Below are positions 53,951-63,949 of a stretch of DNA of 64,000 bases, piece by piece. The translations under genes were made by a program, and so were the position numbers. The first letter of the stretch is position 1; each line of letters begins with the position of its first letter. Under the pieces are notes generated by a model. The model had not been told where the DNA came from and did no database searches. It saw only the letters and a list, made by a program, of their open reading frames with translations. Origin of the DNA: Kangiella shandongensis (GTDB lineage Bacteria; Pseudomonadota; Gammaproteobacteria; Enterobacterales; Kangiellaceae); contig NZ_JACNML010000009.1 of NCBI RefSeq assembly GCF_020005365.1, positions 62,001-126,000 on the forward strand, in the 5' to 3' direction.

Positions 53951-56314
53951 CTAGTCTTTGGGGGGTGGCGGCGCTAAAACCTCCCGAGCCCCATTACTCC
54001 CCATTTCAGACACAATCCCCGCAGCTTCCATCGCTTCAACCATACGAGCAGCACGGTTATAACCAATCTTTAAGCGGCGTTGAATACCTGAAATCGAGGC
54101 ACGGCGCGTTTCTGTAACAATGGCAACCGCCTGATCGAACAGTTCATCCTGTTCGCTATCCTCTCCGTCCATACCCGGCATGCCCGGTACCGGTACTTCA
54201 CTGGTACCACTGATTACTTCTTCAATATAATCCGGTTCACCACGTTGCTTCCAGTCCTCAACCACACGATGCACTTCGTCATCGTCGACAAAAGCACCGT
54301 GCACACGGGTTGGAATATTGCTTCCTCCGGGTAAGTAAAGCATATCTCCCATGCCTAGCAGTTGCTCCGCACCTGTTTGGTCGAGCACAGTGCGAGAATC
54401 AATTTTGGAGGATACCTGAAAACCAATACGCGACGGAATGTTCGCTTTAATCAAGCCAGTTATCACATCAACCGAAGGTCTTTGTGTCGCCAGAATTAAG
54501 TGAATACCCGCCGCCCGGGCTTTTTGCGCGATCCGAGCAATCAGCTCCTCAACTTTCTTACCGACAATCATCATCATATCGGCCAGCTCATCAATAACGA
54601 TCACTATCGATGGCAGTTTATCTAATGTTGGCGGCTCTTCCTCTAAACCATCAGTCGGTTGCCATAATGGATCTTTTATGGGTTCACCCGCTTTAATGGC
54701 GTCCTTCACCTTTTTATTAAAACCCGACAAATTCCGTACACCTAATGCTGACATTAAGCGATACCGGCGCTCCATCTCCCCAACCGACCAACGTAGTGCA
54801 TTAGCTGCATCTTTCATATCGGTTACTACTTCACATAAAAGATGCGGGATTCCCTCATAAACACTCAATTCAAGCATTTTAGGGTCAATCATGATCATAC
54901 GCAGATCTTCTGGTGAAGACTTATAGAGCATACTGATGATCATGGCATTAACACCAACCGATTTGCCCGAACCAGTCGTACCGGCAACCAATAAGTGCGG
55001 CATTTTAGCCATATTCACGATTATTGGATGACCGGCAATATCTTTACCCAAAGCCATACTCAGTGGTGACTTCGACTTTTCGAATTCATCGCAGGCCAAC
55101 ACTTCTCGCAAACGCACAATTTCACGCGTTTCATTGGGGATTTCGATACCGATGTACGTCTTGCCCGGTATCACTTCTACTACACGCACCGAAATCGTAG
55201 ATAGCGAGCGAGCTAAATCTTTCGCTAAGTTTGAGATTTTGCTGACTTTTACCCCCGGTGCTAACTCCAGTTCAAAACGCGTAATCACTGGCCCCGGGTG
55301 CACTTCCATCACCTGGGCATCAACGTTAAAATCTTTCAGCTTGATCTCGACCAGTCGGGACATGGCTTCAAGGGAGTCTTCCGAATAATGATTTTTCGGC
55401 GGTTCAGGCTCGTCTAACAGTTCCATTCTTGGTAAAGGGCCTTCTCCCGCCCCTTCAAAAAGCGGCTTCTGGCGAGTTTTCTTCTCAACTTTCGGGCTTG
55501 GCGGAATCGCAGCAACTTTAGGCTCAATCTTAACTGGCTTTTTGGTTTCGCGCTTGACCTTATCCTGCTTGATCGCTTCTTTGCGCTTTACCACCACCTG
55601 CTTAACTTCTTTTTCTTCCTGCTTACGCTCTTTAAACGACTGATACCAGTCCAAAATTTTACTAAACGTGTCAATGGTCCAAGTACCAACTGAATCCATA
55701 ATCTTGAGCCATGAAATACCGGTAAATAAGGTCACGCCGGACAGGAACAGCGCCAATAGAATCAACGTAGCGCCATACAAGCCCAAGGAACCAACCATAA
55801 CGCCAACAATGGCTTTGCCCAGGATACCTCCGGAGAAATAGACTATCTCAGACTGCTGATGACACAGTTCGACACCTGCAATACAGCGATCGCCAAAGTG
55901 CTGATAAAGCAGCCCCGCCCCTGCAATAACCGCTATTAGCAAACCAGCGCTCTTAATCAACCAGAAGCTCTTGGGGTGTTGAATCTCATCATTCCGTTCG
56001 GCGTATAACAGATAACCAAAGTAGGCCACCACCACAGGAATCAAGTAGGCAAGATAGCCAAACAGGTGGAGGAAGAAATCCGCAAACCAGGCCCCTCCTG
56101 TGCCAGCAGCATTTTGTACAGGCGCACCACTACCGTTGGTGAAAGAGCCAGGATCGTTCGGGTTATAGCTCAACAGCGCCAGTAATAAAAACAAAGCAAT
56201 GGTAACGAGGATGATCATTCCGCCCTCGCTTAAGCGCTTACGCAAAATTGCTTTAGAGTCTAACTGGGTATCTTTCTTTTTAGTTGCCGCTTGTTTTGTT
56301 TTAGTTTTGCTCAA
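53951..56314 (-). CDS. ftsK: DNA translocase FtsK
   Basis: Hexameric motor that moves chromosome ends at the septum and activates XerCD. It has about four N-terminal membrane helices (about 30-215), a Lys/Glu/Pro linker (about 220-300) much shorter than that of E. coli, then the motor with Walker [17 protein letters not shown], Walker [14 protein letters not shown] and the gamma domain [20 protein letters not shown] that reads KOPS. The 787 residues are the usual non-enteric length. The lrp gene is upstream on the same strand. Confidence 0.96.
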   Translation of the reverse strand: MSKTKTKQAATKKKDTQLDSKAILRKRLSEGGMIILVTIALFLLLALLSYNPNDPGSFTNGSGAPVQNAAGTGGAWFADFFLHLFGYLAYLIPVVVAYFGYLLYAERNDEIQHPKSFWLIKSAGLLIAVIAGAGLLYQHFGDRCIAGVELCHQQSEIVYFSGGILGKAIVGVMVGSLGLYGATLILLALFLSGVTLFTGISWLKIMDSVGTWTIDTFSKILDWYQSFKERKQEEKEVKQVVVKRKEAIKQDKVKRETKKPVKIEPKVAAIPPSPKVEKKTRQKPLFEGAGEGPLPRMELLDEPEPPKNHYSEDSLEAMSRLVEIKLKDFNVDAQVMEVHPGPVITRFELELAPGVKVSKISNLAKDLARSLSTISVRVVEVIPGKTYIGIEIPNETREIVRLREVLACDEFEKSKSPLSMALGKDIAGHPIIVNMAKMPHLLVAGTTGSGKSVGVNAMIISMLYKSSPEDLRMIMIDPKMLELSVYEGIPHLLCEVVTDMKDAANALRWSVGEMERRYRLMSALGVRNLSGFNKKVKDAIKAGEPIKDPLWQPTDGLEEEPPTLDKLPSIVIVIDELADMMMIVGKKVEELIARIAQKARAAGIHLILATQRPSVDVITGLIKANIPSRIGFQVSSKIDSRTVLDQTGAEQLLGMGDMLYLPGGSNIPTRVHGAFVDDDEVHRVVEDWKQRGEPDYIEEVISGTSEVPVPGMPGMDGEDSEQDELFDQAVAIVTETRRASISGIQRRLKIGYNRAARMVEAMEAAGIVSEMGSNGAREVLAPPPPKD

Positions 56315-56418
56315 AATTGTATCCTATTCTTCTCCGCTACCATTCTAATTGAACTTTCAACTATCTCAAGCACGATGCACAAAAACGCTATCAGTATCAC
56401 TAGATTAGCACTAATTCG

Positions 56419-56922
56419 CTAACCCATCGCCACTTTTTCTGCGACCGGTAAGATACTGGTTTCTTTGACTTCCTCCATCACCATATAAGAACGCGAGGAA
56501 TTAACACCCGGTAATGTCAGAAGCGTCTCCCCGAGTAACTTACGATATTCCTGCATATCCCCGACCCTCGCTTTAAGCAGATAATCAAACTCGCCCGAAA
56601 CCAGGTGACACTCCAGTATTTCGGGGATATCGGAAATGGCCTGTTTAAATTCGGTAAACACGTTGGGCGATGTATGCATCAGACGAATTTCGGCAAAAAC
56701 CAGTAACGAAGCGGACAGTTTCTTCGGGTTTAACTTTGCCAAATAGCCTTCAATAAAACCGTCATTCTCCAATCGTCTGACACGCTCCAGACAGGGAGTC
56801 GCACTCAAGCCGACCAACTTCGCCAACTCAACATTAGAGATCCGACCATTAGCCTGTAATTCTCGCAGGATCCGACGGTCAATTCGGTCCAGGATTTGTT
56901 TGCTAGCACTTTTAACTTTCAC
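56419..56922 (-). CDS. lrp: leucine-responsive regulator Lrp
   Basis: A 167-residue Lrp. The helix-turn-helix is LDRIDRRILRELQANGRISN with LVGLSATPCLERVRRLE, and the RAM domain includes LVFAEIRLMHTSPNVF and DIPEILECHLVSGEFDYLLK. It is closer to E. coli Lrp than the second family member at 35742, judging by the NVELAKLVGLS and TPCLERVRRLE segments. It sits upstream of ftsK, the order found in E. coli, and is divergent from ald, whose product (alanine catabolism) is a common Lrp target. The shared 194-nt region is A+T-rich with several repeats. Confidence 0.93.
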   Translation of the reverse strand: MKVKSASKQILDRIDRRILRELQANGRISNVELAKLVGLSATPCLERVRRLENDGFIEGYLAKLNPKKLSASLLVFAEIRLMHTSPNVFTEFKQAISDIPEILECHLVSGEFDYLLKARVGDMQEYRKLLGETLLTLPGVNSSRSYMVMEEVKETSILPVAEKVAMG

Positions 56923-57116
56923 AGAACATATCCACTACAAAAACAACATTTATAGTTCTTTATACTATAAAAAGGTAAACTTCAGCAAATAAAACTATAT
57001 AAAGCACACTATAATAGCGATTTTTACTGACCCCAAAAGGGCTGATTTTTACTGTATAATTGGTTGTTTATTATACTGTACAAACGAGCCCAAAACCGTC
57101 AATTTGGAGCAAAGTT
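56923..57116. promoter_or_regulatory. lrp-ald intergenic control region
   Basis: A+T-rich stretch with a direct repeat GATTTTTACTG at 57019-57029 and 57044-57054 (25 bp apart), an inverted TATAGT/ACTATA near 56952-56970, and TATAAT at 57055-57060 for ald. This fits multi-site Lrp binding. Confidence 0.5.
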
Positions 57117-58250
57117 ATGTTGATCGGTGTACCCAAAGAAATCAAGAATCACGAGTACCGCGCAGGTATGGTTCCAGGCAGTGTGCGTGAAGTTATCGCT
57201 CACGGTCACGAAGTTGTCGTAGAAACAAATGCTGGCGCTGGTATTGGCTTCAGTGATGATGACTATATCGCTGCAGGCGCAATTGTATTGGATACTGCGG
57301 AAGAAGTTTTCGCGAAAGCTGACATGATTGTGAAAGTAAAAGAACCTTTAGCCGAAGAGCGAAAGCGTCTACGTGAAGGACAGATTCTATTTACTTACCT
57401 GCATCTTGCTCCGGACATGCCGCAAACACAAGACTTGGTAGATTCCGGCTCAGTTTGTATTGCCTATGAAACCGTGACAGGTAAACAAGGTGGATTACCA
57501 CTATTAGCGCCCATGTCTGAAGTTGCGGGCCGTATGTCGATTCAGGCAGGCGCCCAGTGCCTTGAAAAATCACGTGGCGGCTTGGGCATGTTGCTCGGTG
57601 GCGTTCCTGGCGTATCACCTGCTAAGTGTGTTGTGATTGGCGCTGGTGTGGTGGGTAGTAATGCTATCCGCATGGCAGTGGGACTGGGTGCTCGCGTGGT
57701 AGTTCTGGATCGCAATGTTGACGCGCTGCGCCGTATCAATGTTGAGTTTGGCTCTCGTGTTGAAACTGAGTTCTCTAGCCAAGAGTCTCTGGAAAAAGAA
57801 ATTACCAGTGCCGATTTAGTGATCGGTGGCGTCCTAATTCCCGGCGCAGCAGCTCCTAAACTGGTGACCGAAGAAATGGTTAAAAAAATGAAGCCAGGCG
57901 CAGTGCTGGTTGATGTAGCAATCGACCAAGGAGGTTGTTTTGAAACCTCTACCGCAACAACCCACGACGCCCCAACCTTTATCAAGCACGATGTTGTGCA
58001 TTATTGTGTTGCTAACATGCCGGGCGCCGTACCACGGACTTCAACATTCGCCTTGAACAATGTGACCCTGCCTTTTATTATCAACATTGCTAACAAAGGC
58101 TATAAAGAAGCATTGGCAAAAGACCCTCACCTTCTCAACGGTCTTAATGTGTATAAAGGTCAGGTTACAGAACGCTCTGTAGCCGAAAACCTTGGTTTCG
58201 ACTATGTTGATCCAAAGGTTGCCTTAGATATCAGCTACGATACTCTATAA
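57117..58250 (+). CDS. ald: alanine dehydrogenase
   Basis: NAD-dependent enzyme that oxidatively deaminates alanine to pyruvate. The start at 57117 gives [18 protein letters not shown]; an in-frame extension from 57060 is not used. Visible are [13 protein letters not shown]-like [23 protein letters not shown], the NAD-binding [21 protein letters not shown] near 170, and [13 protein letters not shown]. At 377 residues it is full. It is divergent from lrp. Confidence 0.95.
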   Translation: MLIGVPKEIKNHEYRAGMVPGSVREVIAHGHEVVVETNAGAGIGFSDDDYIAAGAIVLDTAEEVFAKADMIVKVKEPLAEERKRLREGQILFTYLHLAPDMPQTQDLVDSGSVCIAYETVTGKQGGLPLLAPMSEVAGRMSIQAGAQCLEKSRGGLGMLLGGVPGVSPAKCVVIGAGVVGSNAIRMAVGLGARVVVLDRNVDALRRINVEFGSRVETEFSSQESLEKEITSADLVIGGVLIPGAAAPKLVTEEMVKKMKPGAVLVDVAIDQGGCFETSTATTHDAPTFIKHDVVHYCVANMPGAVPRTSTFALNNVTLPFIINIANKGYKEALAKDPHLLNGLNVYKGQVTERSVAENLGFDYVDPKVALDISYDTL

Positions 58251-58265
58251 GCTGTATATCTATCT

Positions 58266-58295
58266 GAAAAAGCCGCTCAAATGAGCGGCTTTTTT
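58266..58295. terminator. bidirectional terminator after ald
   Basis: AAAAGCCGCTCA, loop, TGAGCGGCTTTTTT. It serves ald (plus) and the calcium-repeat gene (minus). Confidence 0.88.
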
Positions 58296-59148
58296 ATAAT
58301 TTATTCTTTGACTTCACTTCTTCAACGTCATCATAATAATACTCAACGTCATACTTACCATCCCCATCCTGATCAAGTTTCGCGTACACCAACCTACCTT
58401 TTTCAAACTTTTGATACTTTTTAGGGCTGCCGAAACTTGATTTGCTTAAGTACCTCTCTTCTCCTTCATCGGCCTTATACAAGCTTGTAACTTCATAATA
58501 ACCATCTTGATCAAAATCAGACTCTATTTTACTAATAACTCCGTATCTATATTCTTCATTTGTTTCAAACACTCCATCGAAATCATAATCTGCTTTAGCA
58601 GAATCAGTTAACCCCCTTCGATCATATTTTATTATTCCATCTATCTCGCCATCAAAGTTTGTATCCAAATGAACCTCAGAAGCCAGTCCGGTATCACCAA
58701 CATAATAAATCTGATCGTCCAACCCATCATAATTAGCATCCAGTTTTTCAATCAGCCCTGTATCTGTATAACTTATGCTGCTGCCAAAGCTAGAACCTTG
58801 CCCCCAATACTTTTGAAGTGCTAGTGCAAAAATAATCCCACTGATAAATAAACTTATATTTTTAACGAAGCGTAAGGTCTTATTTCCTGAGGCAGAAATA
58901 TCTATCTGCCTATATTCGGAAGTAGAATCATCAATGATCTGCGCACTTTCCCAGTCTTCGACTAGCTCCCTTCCTCTCTCAAAATCCTCATCATGTACCC
59001 AAACTTTAACATTCCCCATCGCTGCCGCTTCACCCACAGCTCCTTGCATGTGCGCCCCTCTGACCTGGGCAAATATATCGTTATCATTAAGCAGATCGGC
59101 AATTAGTTGCGCATCAATGGCATCGTCCGCGTGGTAGGCGATTTTCAT
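58294..59148 (-). CDS. DUF2007 protein with TM and calcium-type repeats
   Basis: A 284-residue protein with a new-looking architecture. Residues 1-70 match DUF2007 (MKIAYHADDAIDAQLIADLL, VWVHDEDFERGRELVEDWE), thought to be a small signal-type domain. A single membrane helix follows at about 97-114. The rest has repeats with a DxDxDG core at Asp137, 162, 187, 211 and 259, spaced 25, 25, 24 and 48 (two units), for example DTNFDGEID, DYDFDGVFE and DQDGDGKYD. These would bind calcium as in TSP3/dockerin/FG-GAP repeats. Start at 59148 has AGGGA 8 nt upstream. Function unknown. Confidence 0.7.
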   Translation of the reverse strand: MKIAYHADDAIDAQLIADLLNDNDIFAQVRGAHMQGAVGEAAAMGNVKVWVHDEDFERGRELVEDWESAQIIDDSTSEYRQIDISASGNKTLRFVKNISLFISGIIFALALQKYWGQGSSFGSSISYTDTGLIEKLDANYDGLDDQIYYVGDTGLASEVHLDTNFDGEIDGIIKYDRRGLTDSAKADYDFDGVFETNEEYRYGVISKIESDFDQDGYYEVTSLYKADEGEERYLSKSSFGSPKKYQKFEKGRLVYAKLDQDGDGKYDVEYYYDDVEEVKSKNKL

Positions 59149-59205
59149 GGTTCTATCCCTTTTCATTGTTATCAGTCAGGAAGGATTATAAGGTGTTGGC
59201 GGCCA

Positions 59206-59240
59206 TAAAAAAAAAGCCACTCCGTTGAGCGGCTTTTTAT
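59206..59240 (-). terminator. terminator after the secreted small protein gene
   Basis: On the minus strand AAAAAGCCGCTC, loop, GAGTGGCTTTTT with nine T following. It belongs to the same look-alike family as 58266 and 59891. Confidence 0.85.
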
Positions 59241-59259
59241 TTACGACAGTGACTAGTCC

Positions 59260-59667
59260 TTATTTTTTGCTAGCACCTTTAATAACGAACTCAACAGGTT
59301 TTTCTTTACCCGGTTTTTGCCATACAGCATCGGCTACTAACTGACCATCAACAATTTGCCCTTTCCACTTCATATCACCTTTTTCAGGGCTTTCTGCGTC
59401 CACCGTAAAGTGGACAACACCGTCTTTTTCATAAGACACGTAATCTGATTGAGCAAACCCATGCTGCACACAAACCGCTGATAAGAAAGTTCCTGATTTA
59501 AAAGTCAGTCTGTTATCAACTAATTTATCAGTTCCTTTAGGCTGCATCTTAACTTCGAAAGTTTGCCCGTCAAGATCCTGAGCCTGGGCAAAAGGAACCA
59601 TCAACATAAGCAAACCAAAACAACATCCTAGTGTTAGTTTGGGAAAGTAAGCTTTTGTAATAGACAT
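59260..59667 (-). CDS. secreted small protein of unknown function
   Basis: A 135-residue exported protein. The start at 59667 has a strong GGAGGAGG site; the upstream in-frame part (to 59772) is not used. A signal peptide (cleavage near AQA-Q) is followed by a beta-rich domain: FEVKMQPKGTDKLVDNRLTF, GVVHFTVDAESPEKGDMKW and LVADAVWQKPGKEKPVEF. A single Cys lies in the mature part (SAVCVQHGF). It may be a lipocalin-like or DUF fold, but I do not recognise it. It is monocistronic with its own terminator. Confidence 0.7.
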   Translation of the reverse strand: MSITKAYFPKLTLGCCFGLLMLMVPFAQAQDLDGQTFEVKMQPKGTDKLVDNRLTFKSGTFLSAVCVQHGFAQSDYVSYEKDGVVHFTVDAESPEKGDMKWKGQIVDGQLVADAVWQKPGKEKPVEFVIKGASKK

Positions 59668-59890
59668 AACACCTCCTCCGTTTGGTCTATAGCTTGTCTT
59701 TACGCCAGAAGTCAGCAGCTTTTGATGGGATTTTAAGAGACTGTCCAGAAAGGACAAATTAAAGCAAATCAACCTGCGTAATGCTGAAAAGAGAATCTCT
59801 GACGATTAGTAGATTTTTACAGTAAAGAGAGGATAAGTTCCATAAAAGGAATCACAGAACCAGTAAAAGTGTTATCAGATGCTATCGCCC

Positions 59891-59920
59891 ATAAAAAAAG
59901 CCGCTCAAAAGAGCGGCTTT
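59891..59920 (-). terminator. terminator of cspA
   Basis: AAGCCGCTCTTTTGAGCGGCTT on the minus strand (about 22 nt), then a run of T, 24 nt after the csp stop. Confidence 0.88.
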
Positions 59921-59943
59921 CTTAAAACGTTTAAAGTATTAAA

Positions 59944-60150
59944 TTATACTTTAGTTACGTTAGCAGCTTGTGCGCCTTTAGGGCCTTGCTCGATATCGAA
60001 CTCAACCTGCTGGCCTTCTGCTAAAGTTTTGAAACCGTCACCTTGAATCGCGCGGTAGTGTACAAACACGTCTTCGCCCGCTTCCTGCTCGATGAAACCA
60101 AAACCTTTTGACTCGTTGAACCACTTAACTGTACCAGTGATTTTAGACAT
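59944..60150 (-). CDS. CspA-family cold-shock protein
   Basis: A 68-residue single cold-shock domain that binds single-stranded nucleic acid. RNP1 is KGFGFIEQE and RNP2 VFVHYRAI (an FVHF variant with Tyr); it ends [13 protein letters not shown]. The mRNA has a long upstream A+T-rich region (60151-60335), consistent with a structured cold-responsive leader, but the E. coli cold-box is not obvious. Terminator follows. Confidence 0.95.
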   Translation of the reverse strand: MSKITGTVKWFNESKGFGFIEQEAGEDVFVHYRAIQGDGFKTLAEGQQVEFDIEQGPKGAQAANVTKV

Positions 60151-60335
60151 AATATTTCTCCAAAGCTAAATGCTTAAAAATTAATGTTTGCCATCGCATT
60201 ATCACCTATTGATAAATTGATAGCGGTACTACTGAGATAAAAACTAAACGGCATTAACTTAGATAACAAATAGCGAGGGTACGACATTAAGCGATCTCAA
60301 GAGACCAGCTTGGTGTAGCATCGAACTTATGTATC
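60151..60335 (-). promoter_or_regulatory. probable csp 5' leader
   Basis: About 185 nt of non-coding, A+T-rich sequence precedes the csp gene on the minus strand. I see no secure cold-box or promoter, only a weak AATGTCGTACCC stretch similar to the TGACGTACAG box. The mRNA start is unknown. Confidence 0.35.
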
Positions 60336-60435
60336 CTTGTATAGCTGTTATTTTAACCAGCGCAAACAGAATACTATATACAGGGAGGAAGTAAAGCTTT
60401 ATTTTATATATTCATGCAAGTGTCACGGATTAAAT

Positions 60436-61050
60436 ATGACTGTAAAACTTTATTATTTTCATGATCCTATGTGTAGCTGGTGCTGGGGGTTCGCACCGAG
60501 CTGGAGTAAATTAAAACAACACCTGAGCGGCACTGTAGAAATAGAATATGTGCTCGGCGGACTGGCTCCTGATAACCAGGAGCTTATGCCTAAAGAAATG
60601 CAGCAAACCATAGAGGGCTACTGGAGGAAGATTGAGCAGTTGCTTGGTACTCGATTTAATTATAATTTCTGGAGCGAATGTCAGCCAAGGCGTTCCACCT
60701 ACCCTGCCTGCCGAGCCGTTATTGCAGCGCAAGAACAAGGAAGAAATGATGACATGATCACAGCAATCCAGGAAGCTTACTATTTACGGGCTATGAATCC
60801 ATCAGATGTGGCAACATTGATTCAGCTGGCAACAGAGCTGAACCTTAATGTGCCACGATTTAAGGAATCAATTGCATCCGAAAGGATCGAATCAGAATTA
60901 CAGCGTCAAATACAGCTCTACCGCACTTTATCCGCCAGAGGCTTTCCATCCCTCGTTTTATCTGTGGACAACCAGAGGTACCCTGTTCGTATCGACTACC
61001 AGCAAGCTGATAATATGTATTCAAAAATTAAGTCCTATCTAGGGGGGTAG
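60436..61050 (+). CDS. DsbA-family (FrnE-like) thioredoxin-fold protein
   Basis: A 204-residue protein with a thioredoxin fold and helical insert. The active-site segment is YYFHDPMCSWCWGFAPSW with CSWC near residue 13, and the C-terminal RGFPSLVLSVDNQRYPVRID has the cis-Pro (FPS). The start at 60436 (MTVKLYY) is preferred over a frame from 60337. There is no signal peptide, so it is cytoplasmic and more like FrnE/2-hydroxychromene-2-carboxylate isomerase-like oxidoreductases than periplasmic DsbA. It lies upstream of two very small ORFs and is divergent from csp. Confidence 0.82.
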   Translation: MTVKLYYFHDPMCSWCWGFAPSWSKLKQHLSGTVEIEYVLGGLAPDNQELMPKEMQQTIEGYWRKIEQLLGTRFNYNFWSECQPRRSTYPACRAVIAAQEQGRNDDMITAIQEAYYLRAMNPSDVATLIQLATELNLNVPRFKESIASERIESELQRQIQLYRTLSARGFPSLVLSVDNQRYPVRIDYQQADNMYSKIKSYLGG

Positions 61051-61123
61051 TTTTCGCGAGTCATGAAGGTGACTCACTTTTACTGAAGCCTCTCCACACA
61101 AACAAAGCATCTCGCTCTATGTT

Positions 61124-61291
61124 ATGGCAGGAATCCTACAGTATCGAGATGTATTAGAACATTTAGTCAAATACAAAAAAGTAAAGATTGTTTATTATAT
61201 TAATAAGTTAAGTGATATTTGTGAAGTTATACTTGAAGATCTGATTAGGCGCTCAGCAGACTATACTGCAAAGTACCAGCCCACTTGTTAA
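61124..61291 (+). CDS. possible small ORF, 55 codons
   Basis: An A+T-rich ORF starting MAGILQYRDVLEHLVKYKK and ending in a Cys. No ribosome site is clear. The hydrophobic middle (KIVYYINKLSDICEVIL) is not a membrane helix. Its stop abuts the stop of the convergent small gene. It may be a decayed gene fragment or chance. Confidence 0.25.
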   Translation: MAGILQYRDVLEHLVKYKKVKIVYYINKLSDICEVILEDLIRRSADYTAKYQPTC

Positions 61292-61471
61292 TTAATGAGC
61301 CTTCCGGTCTAACTCATTATCGGCAATCTGACGTAACAACGCATCTAACCAAATCTCTTGGACCTTGCTGGCATCTAGACCATAAAGGTTTGCATCATTT
61401 GCAACCTGTTGGATTACCTGATCAATGTCTTTTAGCTCATCAGCGTTACTGTCGACATATTTGTTACTCAT
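61292..61471 (-). CDS. small acidic helical protein, 59 residues
   Basis: A short ORF starting MSNKYVDSNADELKDIDQVI, rich in Asp, Leu and Ala, with QIADNELDRKAH at the end. Helical and acidic (predicted pI low), no cysteines. Upstream there is AAGAG about 9 nt before the ATG, a modest site, and an A+T-rich region with a candidate promoter TTGATG-17-TATCAC on the minus strand at about 61515-61543, with a palindrome in it. It resembles many short conserved gammaproteobacterial proteins, but I cannot name a family. Confidence 0.6.
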   Translation of the reverse strand: MSNKYVDSNADELKDIDQVIQQVANDANLYGLDASKVQEIWLDALLRQIADNELDRKAH

Positions 61472-61521
61472 AGCTTAACTCTTATTTCAGGACAATTTTT
61501 AACCTATCTGTGATAATTTTA

Positions 61522-61535
61522 ATGCAAATTTGCAT
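61522..61535. promoter_or_regulatory. 14-bp palindrome in the trxB/small-gene region
   Basis: ATGCAAATTTGCAT is a perfect palindrome that falls in the spacer of the candidate promoter of the 59-residue gene on the minus strand. It could be an operator. Confidence 0.45.
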
Positions 61536-61613
61536 CAAAGGCTAATTTTTATACTGATCGGGATCATCTATCTATCAATCCATAGAATAAGAATATCAAT
61601 TAAAGGTTTATTT

Positions 61614-61652
61614 ATGACTAACAAATACCTACAATTTAGCCCAAATTGTTAG
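61614..61652 (+). CDS. 12-codon uORF before trxB
   Basis: ATG at 61614 through TAG at 61650 encodes MTNKYLQFSPNC, with AAAGG 7 nt upstream of the start and its stop 30 nt before trxB. The last codon is Cys. The mRNA can form either CTAACAA/TTGTTAG (61618-61624 with 61646-61652) or CTACAATTT/AAATTGTTAG (61629-61637 with 61643-61652), which overlap on the right arm. This suggests a translation-coupled switch for trxB. Confidence 0.4.
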   Translation: MTNKYLQFSPNC

Positions 61653-62630
<978 letters not shown>

Positions 62631-62645
62631 AAGCCTTTGAATACC

Positions 62646-62674
62646 AAAAGCCCTGCTTTAGCAGGGCTTTTTTT
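62646..62674. terminator. terminator after trxB
   Basis: AAAAGCCCTGC, loop TTTA, GCAGGGCTTTTTTT. It serves trxB and, in the reverse sense, weakly the desaturase gene. Confidence 0.88.
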
Positions 62675-62685
62675 GGGTCAACTGG

Positions 62686-63849
62686 CTAAGCGTATTGTTT
62701 CGCTAGCTTTAGCCAACTCAACTTTTGCTTTTCCAGCTTCAACTTAAATTGCTCATAGTTCTCAATCAAATGCGCTTTTTCTTCGGCTATTTCATAAGCC
62801 AAATTAGCCTTTTTCGACTCTAGCCATACTTTCTTCGCATCATAAAACTCTGTAATGCGCATAACCAATTGATCGTACTCATTATACAGTCTTTGCATAA
62901 TTTCTTCTGCGTTCGGATACTCCGCAGCCCTTTCTTTGGCTTTTAGTAGCAGGGTTTGGGCTTTCGCCTTTTCAATCTTCTCAGTAGGAACCACTTTCAG
63001 ATTCTTAGTTACTCCGACCCAACTAAGCGTCTTAATCCACCATTTTGAAGGATCAAAATGCCACCAGCGAACACCATTGCGGTAATCAAATTGAAATTTA
63101 TGGTGATAGTTATGATAGCCTTCGCCACCGGTTAGGAATGCTAAAACAATATTATCACGCGCCGAGTTTTCTTCAGTGTACGGACGTGAGCCCCAGATGT
63201 GCGCCAATGAATTAATAAAGAAGGTTAAGTGATGTGACCAGACCAAACGCCACACACCGGCAACCAACATCATTTCCCAGAAAAGACCATAAAATATACC
63301 TAGAAGTGCTGGAATAGCAACATTCAGACCAATGCTAAGCCACCAGTAGTGCTTATGCTGAAACATCACTATCGGATCACGCTTCAGATCAGGACAACGA
63401 TCATACTGCGCATTATAACGACCATTATCACGTCGCTTTAAAAGCCAACCAATATGAGAATGCCAGAAACCTAAACTGGCTGAATAAGGGTCCTTTTCAT
63501 CGTGATCCACGTGTTTATGGTGAATACGGTGATCGGAAGACCAGTGTAACGCACTGTTCTGTAACGCCAAGCAACCGCCAAAGGCTAATATTGCGCGCAA
63601 TACAGGGTTCGCTTCATAGGCTCGGTGTGACCATAAACGGTGGTACCCCATTGAAATCGAGGTGCTGGAAAATAACCAAAGTCCAATACCCCACAACCAA
63701 GTAGACCAGTGATAACCATACTCAATTCCATACCATGGAATTAAAGTAAGAGCTGCTAAAAAACTCAGCCCAAAGAATATAATGTTGGCCCAAATCAACT
63801 GTCCACCCTGACGTGTAGCTTGATCATTGGGAATTTGCGTTTCTGACAT
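62686..63849 (-). CDS. acyl-CoA/acyl-lipid delta-9 desaturase
   Basis: A 387-residue membrane di-iron desaturase. Three His boxes are seen: HRLWSHRAYE near 69, HRIHHKHVDHDEKDP near 109, and HNYHHKFQFDYRNGVRWWHF near 246. About four membrane helices surround them. The long C-terminal helix (about 285-387), rich in Lys/Glu, is typical of bacterial DesB/stearoyl-CoA-type enzymes. It would introduce a double bond in acyl chains to adjust membrane fluidity. Two operator-like dyads flank its promoter. Confidence 0.9.
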   Translation of the reverse strand: MSETQIPNDQATRQGGQLIWANIIFFGLSFLAALTLIPWYGIEYGYHWSTWLWGIGLWLFSSTSISMGYHRLWSHRAYEANPVLRAILAFGGCLALQNSALHWSSDHRIHHKHVDHDEKDPYSASLGFWHSHIGWLLKRRDNGRYNAQYDRCPDLKRDPIVMFQHKHYWWLSIGLNVAIPALLGIFYGLFWEMMLVAGVWRLVWSHHLTFFINSLAHIWGSRPYTEENSARDNIVLAFLTGGEGYHNYHHKFQFDYRNGVRWWHFDPSKWWIKTLSWVGVTKNLKVVPTEKIEKAKAQTLLLKAKERAAEYPNAEEIMQRLYNEYDQLVMRITEFYDAKKVWLESKKANLAYEIAEEKAHLIENYEQFKLKLEKQKLSWLKLAKQYA

Positions 63850-63868
63850 TTATTTACCTCTTTAATAC

Positions 63869-63886
63869 AGCGTACAATTGTACGCT
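63869..63886. promoter_or_regulatory. FabR/DesT-like operator, promoter-proximal
   Basis: AGCGTACAATTGTACGCT is an 18-bp perfect palindrome between the promoter and the desaturase start. It resembles the AGCGTACA..TGT.CGCT sites of the FabR/DesT TetR family as I recall them. Confidence 0.8.
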
Positions 63887-63899
63887 TAACTATGGTTTT

Positions 63900-63928
63900 A
63901 GTATAACTACTCGTCCTGACATTTGCAA
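63900..63928 (-). promoter_or_regulatory. desaturase promoter
   Basis: On the minus strand TTGCAA (63923-63928), 17 nt, TATACT (63900-63905). The start site would be about 63892, between the operator dyads. Confidence 0.65.
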
Positions 63929-63931
63929 TTC

Positions 63932-63949
63932 AGCTTACAGCTGTACACT
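63932..63949. promoter_or_regulatory. second FabR/DesT-like operator
   Basis: AGCTTACAGCTGTACACT, an imperfect form of the 63869 dyad, sits just upstream of the -35 box, 63 bp from the first. A repressor could bind both and bridge the promoter. Confidence 0.65.

Noticed and set aside
60151-60335. Cold-box element in the csp leader
   Set aside because: Only a weak partial match to the known box; not safe to annotate.
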